Positions 8,672-20,387 are shown, counted from the stretch's first letter. The stretch: DNA of 64,000 nt from an uncultured Gammaproteobacteria bacterium (GCA_951812995.1 CATOTD010000012.1:1-64000), one strand, 5' to 3'. Numbers and translations are program-made. Notes: generated from the letters alone by a model not told the origin.

Positions 8672-9700
8672 TTAACCTTGTTCTAATAAATTGCCAAGAT
8701 CGATGATGGCTGAATTGGCGCGTGATATATAAGATGCCATTACTAATGAGTGATTTGCGAGAAAACCGAAGCCGGTTCCATTCAAGATGACAGGACTCCA
8801 AAGTGCGTCTTGCGTCCCTTCTAGTTCGCGTATGATTTGACGCAAGCTGACCAACGCATTTTTCTTTTGCAACACATCATGCAAATCATGTTCAATGGCA
8901 TACATGAAATGAATCAAGGCCCAACACGTACCGCGTGCCTCATAAAAAACGTCATCTATCTCCAACCATGGCGTTTTCACTTCTATTAAATCGGGCTTAG
9001 CGGTTGACTGGGTTGCTTCAGCATCAGCTTCAAGATCGGTGTTGACTCTGGCTTGCCCGACACTCGCACTCAGTCGTTGCGATAAACTACCTAAGCGTTT
9101 TTCAACAATCGCCAACCAATCACGCAGATTATCTGCGCGTGCAAAAAATTGTGCATCCTGTGCATTCAGATCAGACAGACGTTGTAGGTAATTTTCAAGC
9201 GCATCAATGCCTTTTTTATATTCTCGCTCTGTTGCCGGAAATATCCACGACGTTGAATCAAAATGCAGTTGTGGATCAGCTATCATCAGGTCATTGTCTT
9301 CCACAGATTGTGTCTGTGAACGACTAAAATCATTACGCATTGAGCGTGCAAGATCACGTATCTGCGTCAGAACGCCAAACTCCCAGGCCGGGATATTATC
9401 CATCAGCACGCCAGGCGGTAAAATATCATTACTCAAATAACCACCACGTTTGTACAATAGCGCCTCGGCGACGTTGATCATGGTGGCCGTCGTCACGAAT
9501 CCTGTTACAAACTCTGTGCTACCTTGATTGCGATATTGGCTCTGCACTTTTACATCAAACGCATTGGGTTCTGTGTCCCAATAAAACATTAAAAGCAACA
9601 TAAGCACGATGAGGCCCGCAAGTGCAACCAATATTGATTTACTATGGCCTTTCAATAAATTCATGTTCATGCCCATTTTAGTGTTTGCAGTTTCAGACAA
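8672..9700 (-). CDS. DUF2333 family membrane protein
   Basis: 342 aa. One N-terminal transmembrane helix (about residues 23-40, ILVALAGLIVLMLLLMFYW), then a large soluble, mostly helical part with PPGVLMDNIPAWEFG and WSPVILNGTGFGFLANHSLVMASYISRANSAIIDL, which I recognise as the conserved pattern of the DUF2333 family of gammaproteobacteria. No function is established to my knowledge. The longest frame starts with TTG at 9700; ATG at 9676 (MGMNMN) is an equally plausible start, and neither has a good SD. Convergent to the GST gene. Confidence 0.82.
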   Translation of the reverse strand: MSETANTKMGMNMNLLKGHSKSILVALAGLIVLMLLLMFYWDTEPNAFDVKVQSQYRNQGSTEFVTGFVTTATMINVAEALLYKRGGYLSNDILPPGVLMDNIPAWEFGVLTQIRDLARSMRNDFSRSQTQSVEDNDLMIADPQLHFDSTSWIFPATEREYKKGIDALENYLQRLSDLNAQDAQFFARADNLRDWLAIVEKRLGSLSQRLSASVGQARVNTDLEADAEATQSTAKPDLIEVKTPWLEIDDVFYEARGTCWALIHFMYAIEHDLHDVLQKKNALVSLRQIIRELEGTQDALWSPVILNGTGFGFLANHSLVMASYISRANSAIIDLGNLLEQG

Positions 9701-9758
9701 TTAGACAACAAAATAATTTAGCCAACAACGAAACACCCTTTAAGGTGGTTTTTTAATT

Positions 9759-9843
9759 TGGTAGCGGTAGGCGGATTTGAACCGCCATGCCTTTCGGCAC
9801 CTGATTTTGAATCAGGCGTGTATACCAATTCCACCATACCGCC
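9759..9843 (-). tRNA. tRNA-Leu (CAA anticodon)
   Basis: 85 nt on the minus strand. The acceptor GGCGGTA pairs with TACCGCT (one G-U), and the 3' CCA is encoded (plus-strand TGG at 9759-9761). The D arm has the Leu-type TGGTGGAATTGGTA. The anticodon stem is CCTGA/TCAGG with loop TTCAAAA, giving anticodon CAA, which reads UUG. A long variable arm (TGCCGAAAGGCA) confirms class II tRNA-Leu, followed by the T arm GCGGTTCAAATCCGC. All stems fold by eye. Confidence 0.97.
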
Positions 9844-10046
9844 ATTCAATAAGACTAATACAACACAAACGCATTCTATCGAATTGTTCCCCAAACACAA
9901 TAGCAATATAAATCGTAACCGCAGCACCTTTTACATCTGTTATCCAAGCCGGGCATACAGATAAACAGACGGCAAGTAGCGGGAAAGTCTTGTCAGGATC
10001 AAACGACGATGCTTATTTAACAACGCATTTCTGCTAACATCGCGCC

Positions 10047-12184
<2,138 letters not shown>

Positions 12185-12238
12185 CGCACTATTGATAACA
12201 CCCTTGATGCTTTTGCCAGCGCATAGAACAATACATCC

Positions 12239-13132
12239 ATGAGTATCCTCTTTGCAGCGTTGCCGACGCTGGGTATTGGTGCAAGTCTGAGTCTCTCATC
12301 CGCGCCTGATCCGGTGTCTTTGGTCAAGGCCAAGGGAGGGCCGAGCTTTGTTGAGTATGCCAGCTTGGTAGATGTGGATGCCATCATTGACGAGATTGAT
12401 CGCATTCGCGCTACAGGCACACCGGTTTTATATCATCCGTCGTATATCAATTTTTGTGGCTCCTATCCCAACTCGACAACATGGCTGGCAGAGACGGCAA
12501 GGCATATAGCAACGGTTGGTTCGGCCTGGTTTGCACAAGATGTCGCCTATTGTTTTTGGGCAACGGGGGCGGCGTATTCAACGTCTTTGGGTTATTTTAT
12601 CCCGCCTGTTTTTAATCAAGCATCGCTTGCCAAAGCAATCGCACGAGTCAAAGAAGTACAGTCCATCGTGCCCGTGCCGGTCGCTGTCGAGCCGCCACCC
12701 TTGACATTTTTTGCCGGTTCAATGCCCTTGTTTGCGTTCTTTGGCGAGCTGGCCGCGCAAACCGATTGCGCAATATTATTAGATATGGGACATCTGGTGT
12801 CTTATGAAATGGCAAGTGGTCACAAGGTTGCAGATGCCATCGATCAATTACCTGTCGAACGTGTCATTGAGATCCACATTGCTGGCGGACGACTACAAGA
12901 GACTGTAGATGGCCCGATTTATGTTGATGCGCATGAATGCACCATACTTGAACAAACCTGGCAGATGTTGGCCGCCATGTTGCCTGTATTACCGAATGTG
13001 AAAGCGGTTTGCTACGAATGCGAAGGCGTACAAAAAAGCCGTGTTTTGCCCACGCTGCAACGGATACGAACGTTGGTACGAGACAAAAGCGCAAGTGACG
13101 CACTCAAAAATAGTCTGGATAACAACGCATGA
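12239..13132 (+). CDS. Divergent DUF692-family protein (multinuclear iron oxidase-like)
   Basis: 297 aa TIM-barrel protein resembling the DUF692 family, whose studied members (MbnB, TglH) are multi-iron oxidases that modify cysteines of ribosomal peptides with a partner protein. Aligned by eye, several ligand positions are kept: YHPSY (His), AVEPPP (Glu), EIHIAGG (His), YVDAHE (Asp, His), CYECEG (Glu). Others differ: the usual SDHL region reads AQDVAY, and the LLDxNN motif reads LLDMGH. So metal binding may be altered. It ends in a 4-bp ATGA overlap with the next gene, which is probably its partner. It lies between tgt and yajC, unrelated to either function. I see no precursor peptide gene beside it. 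Confidence 0.7.
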   Translation: MSILFAALPTLGIGASLSLSSAPDPVSLVKAKGGPSFVEYASLVDVDAIIDEIDRIRATGTPVLYHPSYINFCGSYPNSTTWLAETARHIATVGSAWFAQDVAYCFWATGAAYSTSLGYFIPPVFNQASLAKAIARVKEVQSIVPVPVAVEPPPLTFFAGSMPLFAFFGELAAQTDCAILLDMGHLVSYEMASGHKVADAIDQLPVERVIEIHIAGGRLQETVDGPIYVDAHECTILEQTWQMLAAMLPVLPNVKAVCYECEGVQKSRVLPTLQRIRTLVRDKSASDALKNSLDNNA

Positions 13133-14058
13133 GTTTTGCACAACAAGAGCAAGTGTTATTTGATCTGCTGTTTGATAAGACGCTACGCGATCAATTTTGT
13201 AGGCATCAAACCCGTGCCCTGCACGCTTACGATCTTGATGCCAGCGAGCACAATGATTTCAAGGCCATCCGTCCTGTTGCCTTGCAGCTTGACGCTACCC
13301 TGCGTGCAGATCTTATCCTCTCGCATCTGTGCAAATCGTTTCCGATCAGTTTCAGCCTTACCTCATCATTGACAAACGGCTTAGATCATCTTAAACAACT
13401 CATCGACACCACCACCATGCGCAACAAACCGATTGATCGCGCGACAGTTTTTGGTCATCGACTACGCGAGAAGTACGCAAGCCCCGCATTTACATCAGAC
13501 TTTGCATCAAGCCGGGAGCAAGCGATGGCAACGGCCATACTCGAAGCCGAACTTGGCATGGCCTGGACGGGCGCATCACTAAAACAAGCTGTTTTAGAAA
13601 AAGGGGATGTGTGCGATAAAGCAATGCAAGCGGATACGAACTGGTTAGATAGACCAGTGAAACTGGCCGCTTATGTGTCTGCGGTCATCATGCCGCAGTC
13701 CTATACACAGTTAAAAAAGAAGCTGTGCGTCATTGCCGATGACAAGCTATGGCGACAGTTAAACAAAACACCCTTGTCTGCTTCCATGCGCCGTAGCGTA
13801 TTACAAAAAGAAGATCCCAGATTGTTAGTCTCGCGGGCCATTGTCAGTCGAGTATCAAAATGCGAACCGGCCGTCGATCATAAAATAATGGAGCTTAGCG
13901 AAGGTTTCGCACCTCTATTCCAGCATGTGGATGGGTCCATGAGTGTCGCGCAAATACTGGCACAACTTAAACAGGTAAGTGCAGAAGAACAGATGTTGCA
14001 AAGCATTCAATCTGCATTTTTGCAGCTCTTAAAGGCTGAAATGTTTGAGTTTGTCTAA
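13129..14058 (+). CDS. Putative partner of the DUF692 protein
   Basis: 309 aa, start overlapping the DUF692 stop by 4 bp, implying coupled translation and a joint function. The N-terminal part (LLFDKTLRDQFCRHQ, YDLDASEHNDFKAI) has the spacing of small helical domains found in DUF692 partner proteins. The last about 60 residues (FAPLFQHVDGSMSVAQILAQL, then a helix and LLKAEMFEFV) look like a PqqD-type winged-helix domain that could recognise a peptide leader. The middle is helical and unrecognised. The role as a substrate-binding partner is inference from gene order and these weak resemblances. Confidence 0.5.
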   Translation: MSFAQQEQVLFDLLFDKTLRDQFCRHQTRALHAYDLDASEHNDFKAIRPVALQLDATLRADLILSHLCKSFPISFSLTSSLTNGLDHLKQLIDTTTMRNKPIDRATVFGHRLREKYASPAFTSDFASSREQAMATAILEAELGMAWTGASLKQAVLEKGDVCDKAMQADTNWLDRPVKLAAYVSAVIMPQSYTQLKKKLCVIADDKLWRQLNKTPLSASMRRSVLQKEDPRLLVSRAIVSRVSKCEPAVDHKIMELSEGFAPLFQHVDGSMSVAQILAQLKQVSAEEQMLQSIQSAFLQLLKAEMFEFV

Positions 14059-14190
14059 CGGAAAATACGAAAAAATAAAGCGATTCTTCAGCATTGCAAG
14101 TATGTCTCAATCAATATTACGGTGTTATCTATACTGAATGCAATGCGTTGTGTCATAATGCCGCCCTTTTGAAAAGCAGAGTTTTTATAA

Positions 14191-14517
14191 ATGGTAGACT
14201 TTTTCATAAATAACGCATGGGCCGCTCCCGCACAGCAAGAACCTGGGCTGATCAGCTTCCTGCCGTTAATCATATTATTCGTCGTGTTTTATTTTTTCCT
14301 CATCCGCCCGCAGGTGAAGCAGGCAAAACAACACAAACAACTTATTGCGGCTCTGGCTAAAGGCGATGAGATTGCAACCAATGGTGGATTGCTGGGGAAA
14401 ATTGTCGAATTGGGCGACAACTTTATTTTGGTAGAGGTTGCAAAAGGCACGGAAGTCAAGATACAGCGGCAGTCCGTGTCTGTCGTTATGCCGAAAGGCA
14501 CGTTAAAAACACTCTAG
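14191..14517 (+). CDS. yajC: Sec translocase accessory subunit YajC
   Basis: 108 aa. A single transmembrane helix (about residues 20-38, ISFLPLIILFVVFYFFLIRPQ) ending in the diagnostic FFLIRPQ, then KGDEIATNGGLLGKI and a small beta-rich cytoplasmic part. It belongs to the SecDF-YajC complex that assists late steps of protein export. It is directly upstream of secD and secF in the standard order and is probably cotranscribed with them. Confidence 0.96.
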   Translation: MVDFFINNAWAAPAQQEPGLISFLPLIILFVVFYFFLIRPQVKQAKQHKQLIAALAKGDEIATNGGLLGKIVELGDNFILVEVAKGTEVKIQRQSVSVVMPKGTLKTL

Positions 14518-14556
14518 GTTCTATGGCTATAAAAAACGTATGAACAGATTACGATC

Positions 14557-16416
14557 ATGAATCATTATTCTCTCTGGAAATACATATTAATATTGTTTCT
14601 TCTGGGTCTTGGTATCTTGTTTGCGTTGCCAAACCTATACGGCAAAGATCCCGCGCTACAAGTCTCGGCGACTGGATCATCTGCAATTAGTCAATTGACT
14701 GAGTTTCAGGTTAGCACGGCCTTGGAAGAAGCCGAGCTTGCATTTAAAGCGATAGATATTGGGCCAGATAGTCTTGTGATACGGTTTAATAATGAGGAGT
14801 CGCAGCTAAAAGCGCAACCTGTTGTTGAACAATCTTTGGGTCGAAATTATGTTGTTGCGCTTAATCTGGCACCCGCAACGCCAGGCTGGTTAGACAGCTT
14901 GGGTGCTGAACCAATGTTCCTCGGTCTTGATTTGCGTGGTGGTGTTCACTTCTTAATGCAGGTTGATATGGCGGCCGCTATCAGCAAAGCAGAAGAGGCT
15001 TACAGGGCCGATATTCGTAGTAGTCTGCGCGCACAAAAAATACGTTATAAAACCATCACCCGGCATAAATCGGGGGGGTTATTAGTCCGTTTTAAGGATG
15101 ATGAGGAACGTGATAAGGGCCAAGCATTAATTGCAGACGACTTTCCAACCCTGGATGCCGTGCTGGCAGAAGCGCCAAGCGGTGAATCGCAGTTGCGCGT
15201 AACGTTAAAAGAACAGAACGTATTGGATACACAAAAACTTGCCTTGCAACAAAATATTACAACGCTTAGAAAGCGTGTAAACGAGCTTGGCGTTGCTGAA
15301 CCCGTGATCCAGCAACAAGGACTGAGTCGTATTGTCGTACAACTGCCCGGCGTGCAGGATCCGGCCGTAGCGAAAAAGATTTTAGGCGCGACTGCGACCT
15401 TGGAGTTCCGCTTGGTTGATGATGATCACAACGTCCAAGATGCGATTGATGGCCGCATACCCGCTGGTGCTGAACTCTACTATCAGCGTAGTGGCCTGCC
15501 GATCTTATTGGAAAAACAGATCATGCTCACGGGTGATTCTATTATTGATGCGGCATCTGGTATTGATGGAGAATCGGGCGGGCCGAATGTGACGATCATG
15601 CTCGATGGCAAGGGTGCCAAGAGAATAAGTCGTGGTACTCGCGACAACGTAGGCAGGCGACTCGCGGTTGTTTTCATAGAAAACAAGATTGCGGTTGTTG
15701 AAAAAGAAGGACAGCTTGTTGAAACCAAACAGATCACTAAAGAAGTGATTAGTGCCGCCAATATTCGTGAGCAACTTGGGAGACGCTTTCAAATTACGGG
15801 GCTTGATTCAACACAAGAAGCACGCGAACTGTCATTATTGTTGCGGGCGGGCGCATTGGCGGCACCGATCTACATCATCGAAGAACGTACTGTTGGCCCG
15901 AGTCTCGGACAAGACAATATCGATCAAGGTTTCAACTCGGTCATGATCGGTTTTGCGCTGGTGCTGATATTCATGATGGTTTACTACAAAATATTTGGTT
16001 TGATAGCCAATGTTGCATTGAGTCTGAATCTGGTTTTAATCGTTGCCATGCTGTCTATGCTACAAGCAACGCTGACCTTACCTGGTATCGCCGGTATTGT
16101 CTTAACAGTCGGTATGGCGGTTGATGCAAATGTATTGATCTTTGAGCGGATACGCGAAGAGGTGCGTAACGGTAATTCGCCGCAAGCCAGCATACACGCC
16201 GGTTATGAGAAGGCATTTTCAACGATTGCCGATGCCAATATCACGACTTTAATTGCAGCATTGGTATTGTTTAGTTTTGGCACCGGGCCGATTAAAGGTT
16301 TCGCTGTCACATTGTCTTTAGGCATACTCTCTTCAATGTTTACGGCCATCATGGTAACGCGCGGTTTGGTCAACTTGATCTATGGCGGGCGGCGTTTGGA
16401 CAAACTAACCCTCTAA
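14557..16416 (+). CDS. secD: Protein translocase subunit SecD
   Basis: 619 aa, standard size. N-terminal transmembrane helix, then the periplasmic P1 domain beginning LGLDLRGGVHFLMQVD, the motif RVNELGVAEPVIQQQG, and a membrane domain of about five helices with GLIANVALSLNLVLIVAMLS and the conserved GMAVDANVLIFERIREE, which carries the Asp involved in proton-driven conformational change. It pulls translocating proteins on the periplasmic side. Same operon as yajC and secF. Confidence 0.97.
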   Translation: MNHYSLWKYILILFLLGLGILFALPNLYGKDPALQVSATGSSAISQLTEFQVSTALEEAELAFKAIDIGPDSLVIRFNNEESQLKAQPVVEQSLGRNYVVALNLAPATPGWLDSLGAEPMFLGLDLRGGVHFLMQVDMAAAISKAEEAYRADIRSSLRAQKIRYKTITRHKSGGLLVRFKDDEERDKGQALIADDFPTLDAVLAEAPSGESQLRVTLKEQNVLDTQKLALQQNITTLRKRVNELGVAEPVIQQQGLSRIVVQLPGVQDPAVAKKILGATATLEFRLVDDDHNVQDAIDGRIPAGAELYYQRSGLPILLEKQIMLTGDSIIDAASGIDGESGGPNVTIMLDGKGAKRISRGTRDNVGRRLAVVFIENKIAVVEKEGQLVETKQITKEVISAANIREQLGRRFQITGLDSTQEARELSLLLRAGALAAPIYIIEERTVGPSLGQDNIDQGFNSVMIGFALVLIFMMVYYKIFGLIANVALSLNLVLIVAMLSMLQATLTLPGIAGIVLTVGMAVDANVLIFERIREEVRNGNSPQASIHAGYEKAFSTIADANITTLIAALVLFSFGTGPIKGFAVTLSLGILSSMFTAIMVTRGLVNLIYGGRRLDKLTL

Positions 16417-16431
16417 CGCACAAATCAGAAT

Positions 16432-17361
16432 ATGCAAAAAACACGCTTCAATTTCGACTTTATGGGCAAACGCAAGATTGGCCTTGCGCTTTCCAGTTTG
16501 CTAATCATTATATCGATTATTTCCATCGCAACAGAAGGATTAACGTTGGGGATTGATTTCACGGGTGGCACATTAGTTGAGGTCGGTTATGCAGAAGCGG
16601 TTGAGCTGGATCTGATCCGAACAGCGCTAAGTCATTCAGAATTTAGTAATGCGGTAATCCAATACTTCGGCTCAGCCAACGATATCCTGATTAGAATCCC
16701 ACCAAGCCCCGGATTAGACAACGCCGATATTAGTCATAGGACGTTGCGTTTGCTGGCAGATACGGGTTTGAATCCAGACCTGCGACGGGTCGAGTTTGTA
16801 GGGCCACAGATAGGCAAAGAGTTGAGAGAAGAGGGTGGTTTAGCCATGATCTATGCCTTGATATGTATCTTTGCTTATGTCGCGTTACGTTTTCAACGCC
16901 ATTTTTCAGTCGCGGCCATTGCCGCACTTGTGCATGATGTCATTATAACGATCGGCCTATTTTCGATCACACGCTTTGATTTTGATTTGACCGTACTTGC
17001 GGCATTGCTGGCCGTGATTGGCTATTCCCTAAACGATACTATAGTCGTCTTTGATCGCGTTCGTGAAAATTTTCGTAAACTACGCGATACGACACCAGCA
17101 ACAGTGTTCAACGTTTCGCTGAACCAAATCTTGAGTCGAACCCTGGTAACCTCTTTAACAACGTTGCTGGTGTTAATTGCACTATTTATCTTTGGCGGTG
17201 AAATTATCCATAGCTTTGCCACCGCCTTGATCATGGGTGTATTGATTGGTACCTATTCATCTATCTTTGTTGCCAGCCCCATCACCCTGGCGCTCGGGAT
17301 AACAAAAAAAGACTTGATGCCAGTACAAAAAGAGGGCGTTGAAGCAGACAACATGCCTTAA
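16432..17361 (+). CDS. secF: Protein translocase subunit SecF
   Basis: 309 aa. First membrane helix (GLALSSLLIIISIISIA), then GIDFTGGTLVEVGY in the small periplasmic domain, and the membrane part with VALRFQRHFSVAAIAALVHDV and VIGYSLNDTIVVFDRVREN, the SecF hallmark with a conserved Asp. It pairs with SecD. The gene starts 15 bp after secD and ends 3 bp before pdxB, so readthrough into pdxB is likely. Confidence 0.97.
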   Translation: MQKTRFNFDFMGKRKIGLALSSLLIIISIISIATEGLTLGIDFTGGTLVEVGYAEAVELDLIRTALSHSEFSNAVIQYFGSANDILIRIPPSPGLDNADISHRTLRLLADTGLNPDLRRVEFVGPQIGKELREEGGLAMIYALICIFAYVALRFQRHFSVAAIAALVHDVIITIGLFSITRFDFDLTVLAALLAVIGYSLNDTIVVFDRVRENFRKLRDTTPATVFNVSLNQILSRTLVTSLTTLLVLIALFIFGGEIIHSFATALIMGVLIGTYSSIFVASPITLALGITKKDLMPVQKEGVEADNMP

Positions 17362-17364
17362 ATA

Positions 17365-18543
17365 GTGTCAACATCACTATCCATTGTTGCTGATAAGCAA
17401 ATACTGTTCGCGGAAGCGGCATTTTCAGGTTTCGGCAAGATTACGCTGGTTGATGGGCGCGCTATCGATCATGCAGTCGTCAAAAATGCCGATGTTTTAT
17501 TAGTCAGATCGGTCACTCAGGTTGATGCCGCACTATTGCATGACACGCATGTCTGCTTTGTCGGCTCGGCTACCAGTGGTGTCGATCATATCGACACACA
17601 ATACCTTGCAGATGCCAAAATTCACTTTGCGCACGCCCCGGGTAGCAATGCCCGCTCTGTTGCCGAGTATGTACTCAGCAGTTTGTTCGCGGCCGCCGCC
17701 TACAATGATTTTGATCTAACGACAAAAACCGTGGCCATCATTGGTTGTGGTCAGATCGGCTCCAGGGTACGCGATTTTCTGGCGGTGTTGGGTGTTCGAT
17801 GTTTGTTAAATGATCCGCCGCTTGCCGCACAATCATCCTCCGATCATTATGTCTCGCTGGAACAAGTATGGACAGCGGACATCATTACCCTGCACGTACC
17901 CTTGGTAATGGCCGGGCCATATCCAACAAACAAACTGGTCAATCAAGCGTTTTTAGACCGATTAAAATCAGACGTGGTATTGATCAACACCGCCCGCGGC
18001 GAAGTGGTGGATGAGGCGGCCTTGCTGGCATTTAAGGCGGCCAATCCGGAGGCCACGTTAATTCTTGATGTCTGGTGCGATGAACCCAATATTGATGTGC
18101 GCTTATTACAGCAGAGTTTTATCGGCACACCACACATTGCCGGTTATAGTTATGATGGCAAGTGCCGGGCCACCACCATGCTGGTAGACGCATTGCGGGC
18201 AAAGATGGATGGTGGTGCGGACGGTGCGGAATCAGCAACAGCAACCGTACTGCAGGTGCTTGCAGATCATGCTGGCAATGCCATTCAAGCGGCGGTGATG
18301 CAGGCCTATGATGTGCGTCGTGATGCCATTGCAGCAGACGCATTTAGCCGTATGTCAACAGCCGATCGTGCGGTTTATTTTGACGGCTTAAGAAAACACT
18401 ATCTGGTAAGGCGCGAGTTCACCCATTGGGAAGTAAATACAAAGCAATTAAACACAAAGATGATACAACGCCTGGTCAAGTTAGGGTTCAAGGCCAAGGT
18501 CAAAGGCCAGAGTAGAAGGCGAGGGTCGCATGAAGCGGCTTAG
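17365..18543 (+). CDS. pdxB: Erythronate-4-phosphate dehydrogenase PdxB
   Basis: 392 aa D-2-hydroxyacid dehydrogenase. Known reaction: NAD-dependent oxidation of 4-phosphoerythronate in the DXP-dependent route to pyridoxal phosphate. Visible: VRSVTQVDAALL, FVGSATSGVDHID, the NAD loop VAIIGCGQIGSRV, active-site INTARGEVVDEAAL, and TPHIAGYSYDGK with the catalytic His. The C-terminal PdxB dimerisation part is present (YDVRRDAIAADAF, HYLVRREFTHW). Start is GTG at 17365, right after secF. Overlaps purN by 14 bp. Confidence 0.95.
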   Translation: MSTSLSIVADKQILFAEAAFSGFGKITLVDGRAIDHAVVKNADVLLVRSVTQVDAALLHDTHVCFVGSATSGVDHIDTQYLADAKIHFAHAPGSNARSVAEYVLSSLFAAAAYNDFDLTTKTVAIIGCGQIGSRVRDFLAVLGVRCLLNDPPLAAQSSSDHYVSLEQVWTADIITLHVPLVMAGPYPTNKLVNQAFLDRLKSDVVLINTARGEVVDEAALLAFKAANPEATLILDVWCDEPNIDVRLLQQSFIGTPHIAGYSYDGKCRATTMLVDALRAKMDGGADGAESATATVLQVLADHAGNAIQAAVMQAYDVRRDAIAADAFSRMSTADRAVYFDGLRKHYLVRREFTHWEVNTKQLNTKMIQRLVKLGFKAKVKGQSRRRGSHEAA

Positions 18544-19132
18544 TCTATTGGTATCGGGGCGCGGGAGTAATATGGCCGCCATTATAGATGCCTGTCGGCA
18601 CGGCCATTTAGCAGCTACGGTTGAATTGGTCATAAGTAATCACAAAACCTCACCAGCGCTGACATTGGCGCAAGCAAACAATATAAAAACAGCGCATCTG
18701 AACACAGACACGCACGCCTCTCCAGAGACCCTGGATCGGGCGATGCGAGATACCCTACGCGCACATGATATTGATCTTGTCGTATTGGCCGGGTTTATGC
18801 AAAAGATCGGGCCGCACATGTTGGCGCATTATAAAAATCGCATTATCAATATTCATCCCTCCTTGTTGCCAAAGTATGGTGGTCAAGGGATGTATGGCAT
18901 GAACGTCCATCGGGCGGTCATGGCGGCTGGTGAAAAAGAAAGTGGTGCCACCGTCCATGTCGTCAATGACGCATACGATGCGGGGACCATACTGGCGCAG
19001 CAGGTGGTCGCGGTGGCATCCACAGAAACGCCAGAATCGTTGGCGATCAAGGTGTTGCAGGTTGAGCATGTTTTATTTGCCGAGACGATACAAAAAATAA
19101 TTGATGGCCGTATTCTATTGCCGACTGATTGA
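18530..19132 (+). CDS. purN: Phosphoribosylglycinamide formyltransferase PurN
   Basis: 200 aa. Known reaction: formyl transfer from 10-formyl-THF to GAR in purine synthesis. Family marks: LSLLVSGRGSNMAAII at the N terminus, VLAGFMQKIG, NIHPSLLPKYGGQGMYG with the catalytic Asn and His, ESGATVHVVNDAYDAGTIL with the catalytic Asp. Its start lies within the pdxB 3' end. The usual purM neighbour is absent here, so it has been separated from the common purMN pair. Confidence 0.95.
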   Translation: MKRLSLLVSGRGSNMAAIIDACRHGHLAATVELVISNHKTSPALTLAQANNIKTAHLNTDTHASPETLDRAMRDTLRAHDIDLVVLAGFMQKIGPHMLAHYKNRIINIHPSLLPKYGGQGMYGMNVHRAVMAAGEKESGATVHVVNDAYDAGTILAQQVVAVASTETPESLAIKVLQVEHVLFAETIQKIIDGRILLPTD

Positions 19133-19165
19133 GCCATTGCCCAAGATCATCCGCGTAGTCGGCCC

Positions 19166-19305
19166 ATGCCAGGCGGCGATATAGTGATTGTCTTTAATTG
19201 AAGCCAGGCAGTTATCAGATAGAATGGCTGGCAGACAAACAAGAGCAACATCACATAAACCACGCTCAAATTATTGCTGTTTAACTGACTAGAGGGACTT
19301 AAAAT
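19166..19305 (+). repeat. Duplicated upstream region, copy 1
   Basis: About 140 bp directly before the first SEL1 gene, repeated with high identity at 20388-20529 before the second. Shared text includes GTTATCAGATAGAATGGCTG and CACGCTCAAATTATTGCTG and ends in the SD AGAGGGA. It probably contains the promoter, so both genes may be regulated alike. Few differences, mostly at the 5' edge. Confidence 0.85.
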
Positions 19306-20325
19306 ATGAAATATATCAAATATATCGCGCTACTGTTTACGCTGTTCATAACCTGTCATGCCCATGCGGACGATCTCGCGGACGCATGGGACGCATACGA
19401 GCGTGGTGACTACCCTACGGCGTTTAAGTCGTTTTCGACATTGGCCGAACAGGGTGATGCTAAGGCCCAGACCGGCCTGGGTTTGATGTATGAAGAAGGG
19501 CGCGGTGTTGAACAGGATTATCAGGCGGCGATGCAGTGGTACCGGCTGGCCGCCGAGCAGGGTTTTGCCGAGGCCCAGTTCAATCTGGGTGTGATGTATG
19601 CCAACGGGCGCGGTGTCGCGCAGGATTACCAGGCAGCAATAAAGTGGTACCGCCAGGCCGCCGAGCAGGGTAATGCCAAGGCCCAGTTCAATCTGGGTGT
19701 GATGTATGACGAAGGACGCGGTGCCCCGCAGGATTATCAGGCGGCGGTAAAGTGGTTCCAACGGGCCGCCGAACAGGGTTTTGCCGAGGCCCAGTACAGT
19801 CTGGGTGTGATGTATTACAACGGACGCGGTGTTGAACAGGATTATCAGGCGGCGGTAAAGTGGTACCGGCGCGCCGCCGAGCAGGGTGATGCCCTAGCCC
19901 AGCACAATCTGGGTGTGATGTATGACGAAGGACAGGGTGTCGCGCAGGATTATGAGGCGGCGGTGCAATGGTATCGGCTGGCCGCCGAACAGGGTTTTGC
20001 CGAGGCCCAGACTAATCTGGGTTGGATGTATGCCCAAGGGCGCGGTGTTCCGCGAGATTATCAGGCGGCGGTGCTGTGGTTCCGATTGGCTGCTGAGCAG
20101 GGTCTTGCCAAGTCCCAGTACAATCTGGGTGTGATGTATGACGAAGGGCAGGGTGTCGCACCGGATGATATCAAGGCCTATCTATGGTTCAATCTTGCCG
20201 CCGCCGCAGGCTTTGATAGAGCAATAGCGGCCAGAGATGCAGTAGCAGGACGCATGACACCCGCACAACTGACAAAAGCGCAGGCACTGGCAACCGCGTG
20301 GTCGGAAAAACATTCGCGCTGGTAA
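19306..20325 (+). CDS. Exported SEL1-repeat protein, 7 repeats
   Basis: 339 aa. Signal peptide (about residues 1-21, ends CHAHA), then an initial helical pair and seven 36-residue SEL1-like repeats, each reading like AAEQGxAxAQxxLGxMYxxGxG followed by xxDYQAAxxWYRxA. The last repeat has APDDIKAYLWFNLAAAAG, then a C-terminal tail (RMTPAQLTKAQALA). SEL1 repeats form solenoids that bind other proteins, and here they would do so in the periplasm or outside the cell. SD AGAGGGA is strong. It is the sister of the next gene; repeats are alike at DNA level, showing recent expansion. Partner unknown. Confidence 0.9.
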   Translation: MKYIKYIALLFTLFITCHAHADDLADAWDAYERGDYPTAFKSFSTLAEQGDAKAQTGLGLMYEEGRGVEQDYQAAMQWYRLAAEQGFAEAQFNLGVMYANGRGVAQDYQAAIKWYRQAAEQGNAKAQFNLGVMYDEGRGAPQDYQAAVKWFQRAAEQGFAEAQYSLGVMYYNGRGVEQDYQAAVKWYRRAAEQGDALAQHNLGVMYDEGQGVAQDYEAAVQWYRLAAEQGFAEAQTNLGWMYAQGRGVPRDYQAAVLWFRLAAEQGLAKSQYNLGVMYDEGQGVAPDDIKAYLWFNLAAAAGFDRAIAARDAVAGRMTPAQLTKAQALATAWSEKHSRW

Positions 20326-20387
20326 ACAGCCAATAGGCTAAGACGAAGACCACGACAGACGGCAAAGTTATAAGAGTTATCAGCCCC

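Noticed and set aside
9731..9758. Terminator hairpin after tRNA-Leu (CACC...GGTG with nearby T run)
   Set aside because: Only a 4-bp stem, and on the tRNA strand the T run is interrupted; too weak to list.
14088..14273. Minus-strand 61-codon frame with a CC pair as a possible precursor peptide for the DUF692 cassette
   Set aside because: It overlaps the start of yajC in antisense, lacks an SD and is on the wrong strand for the cassette.
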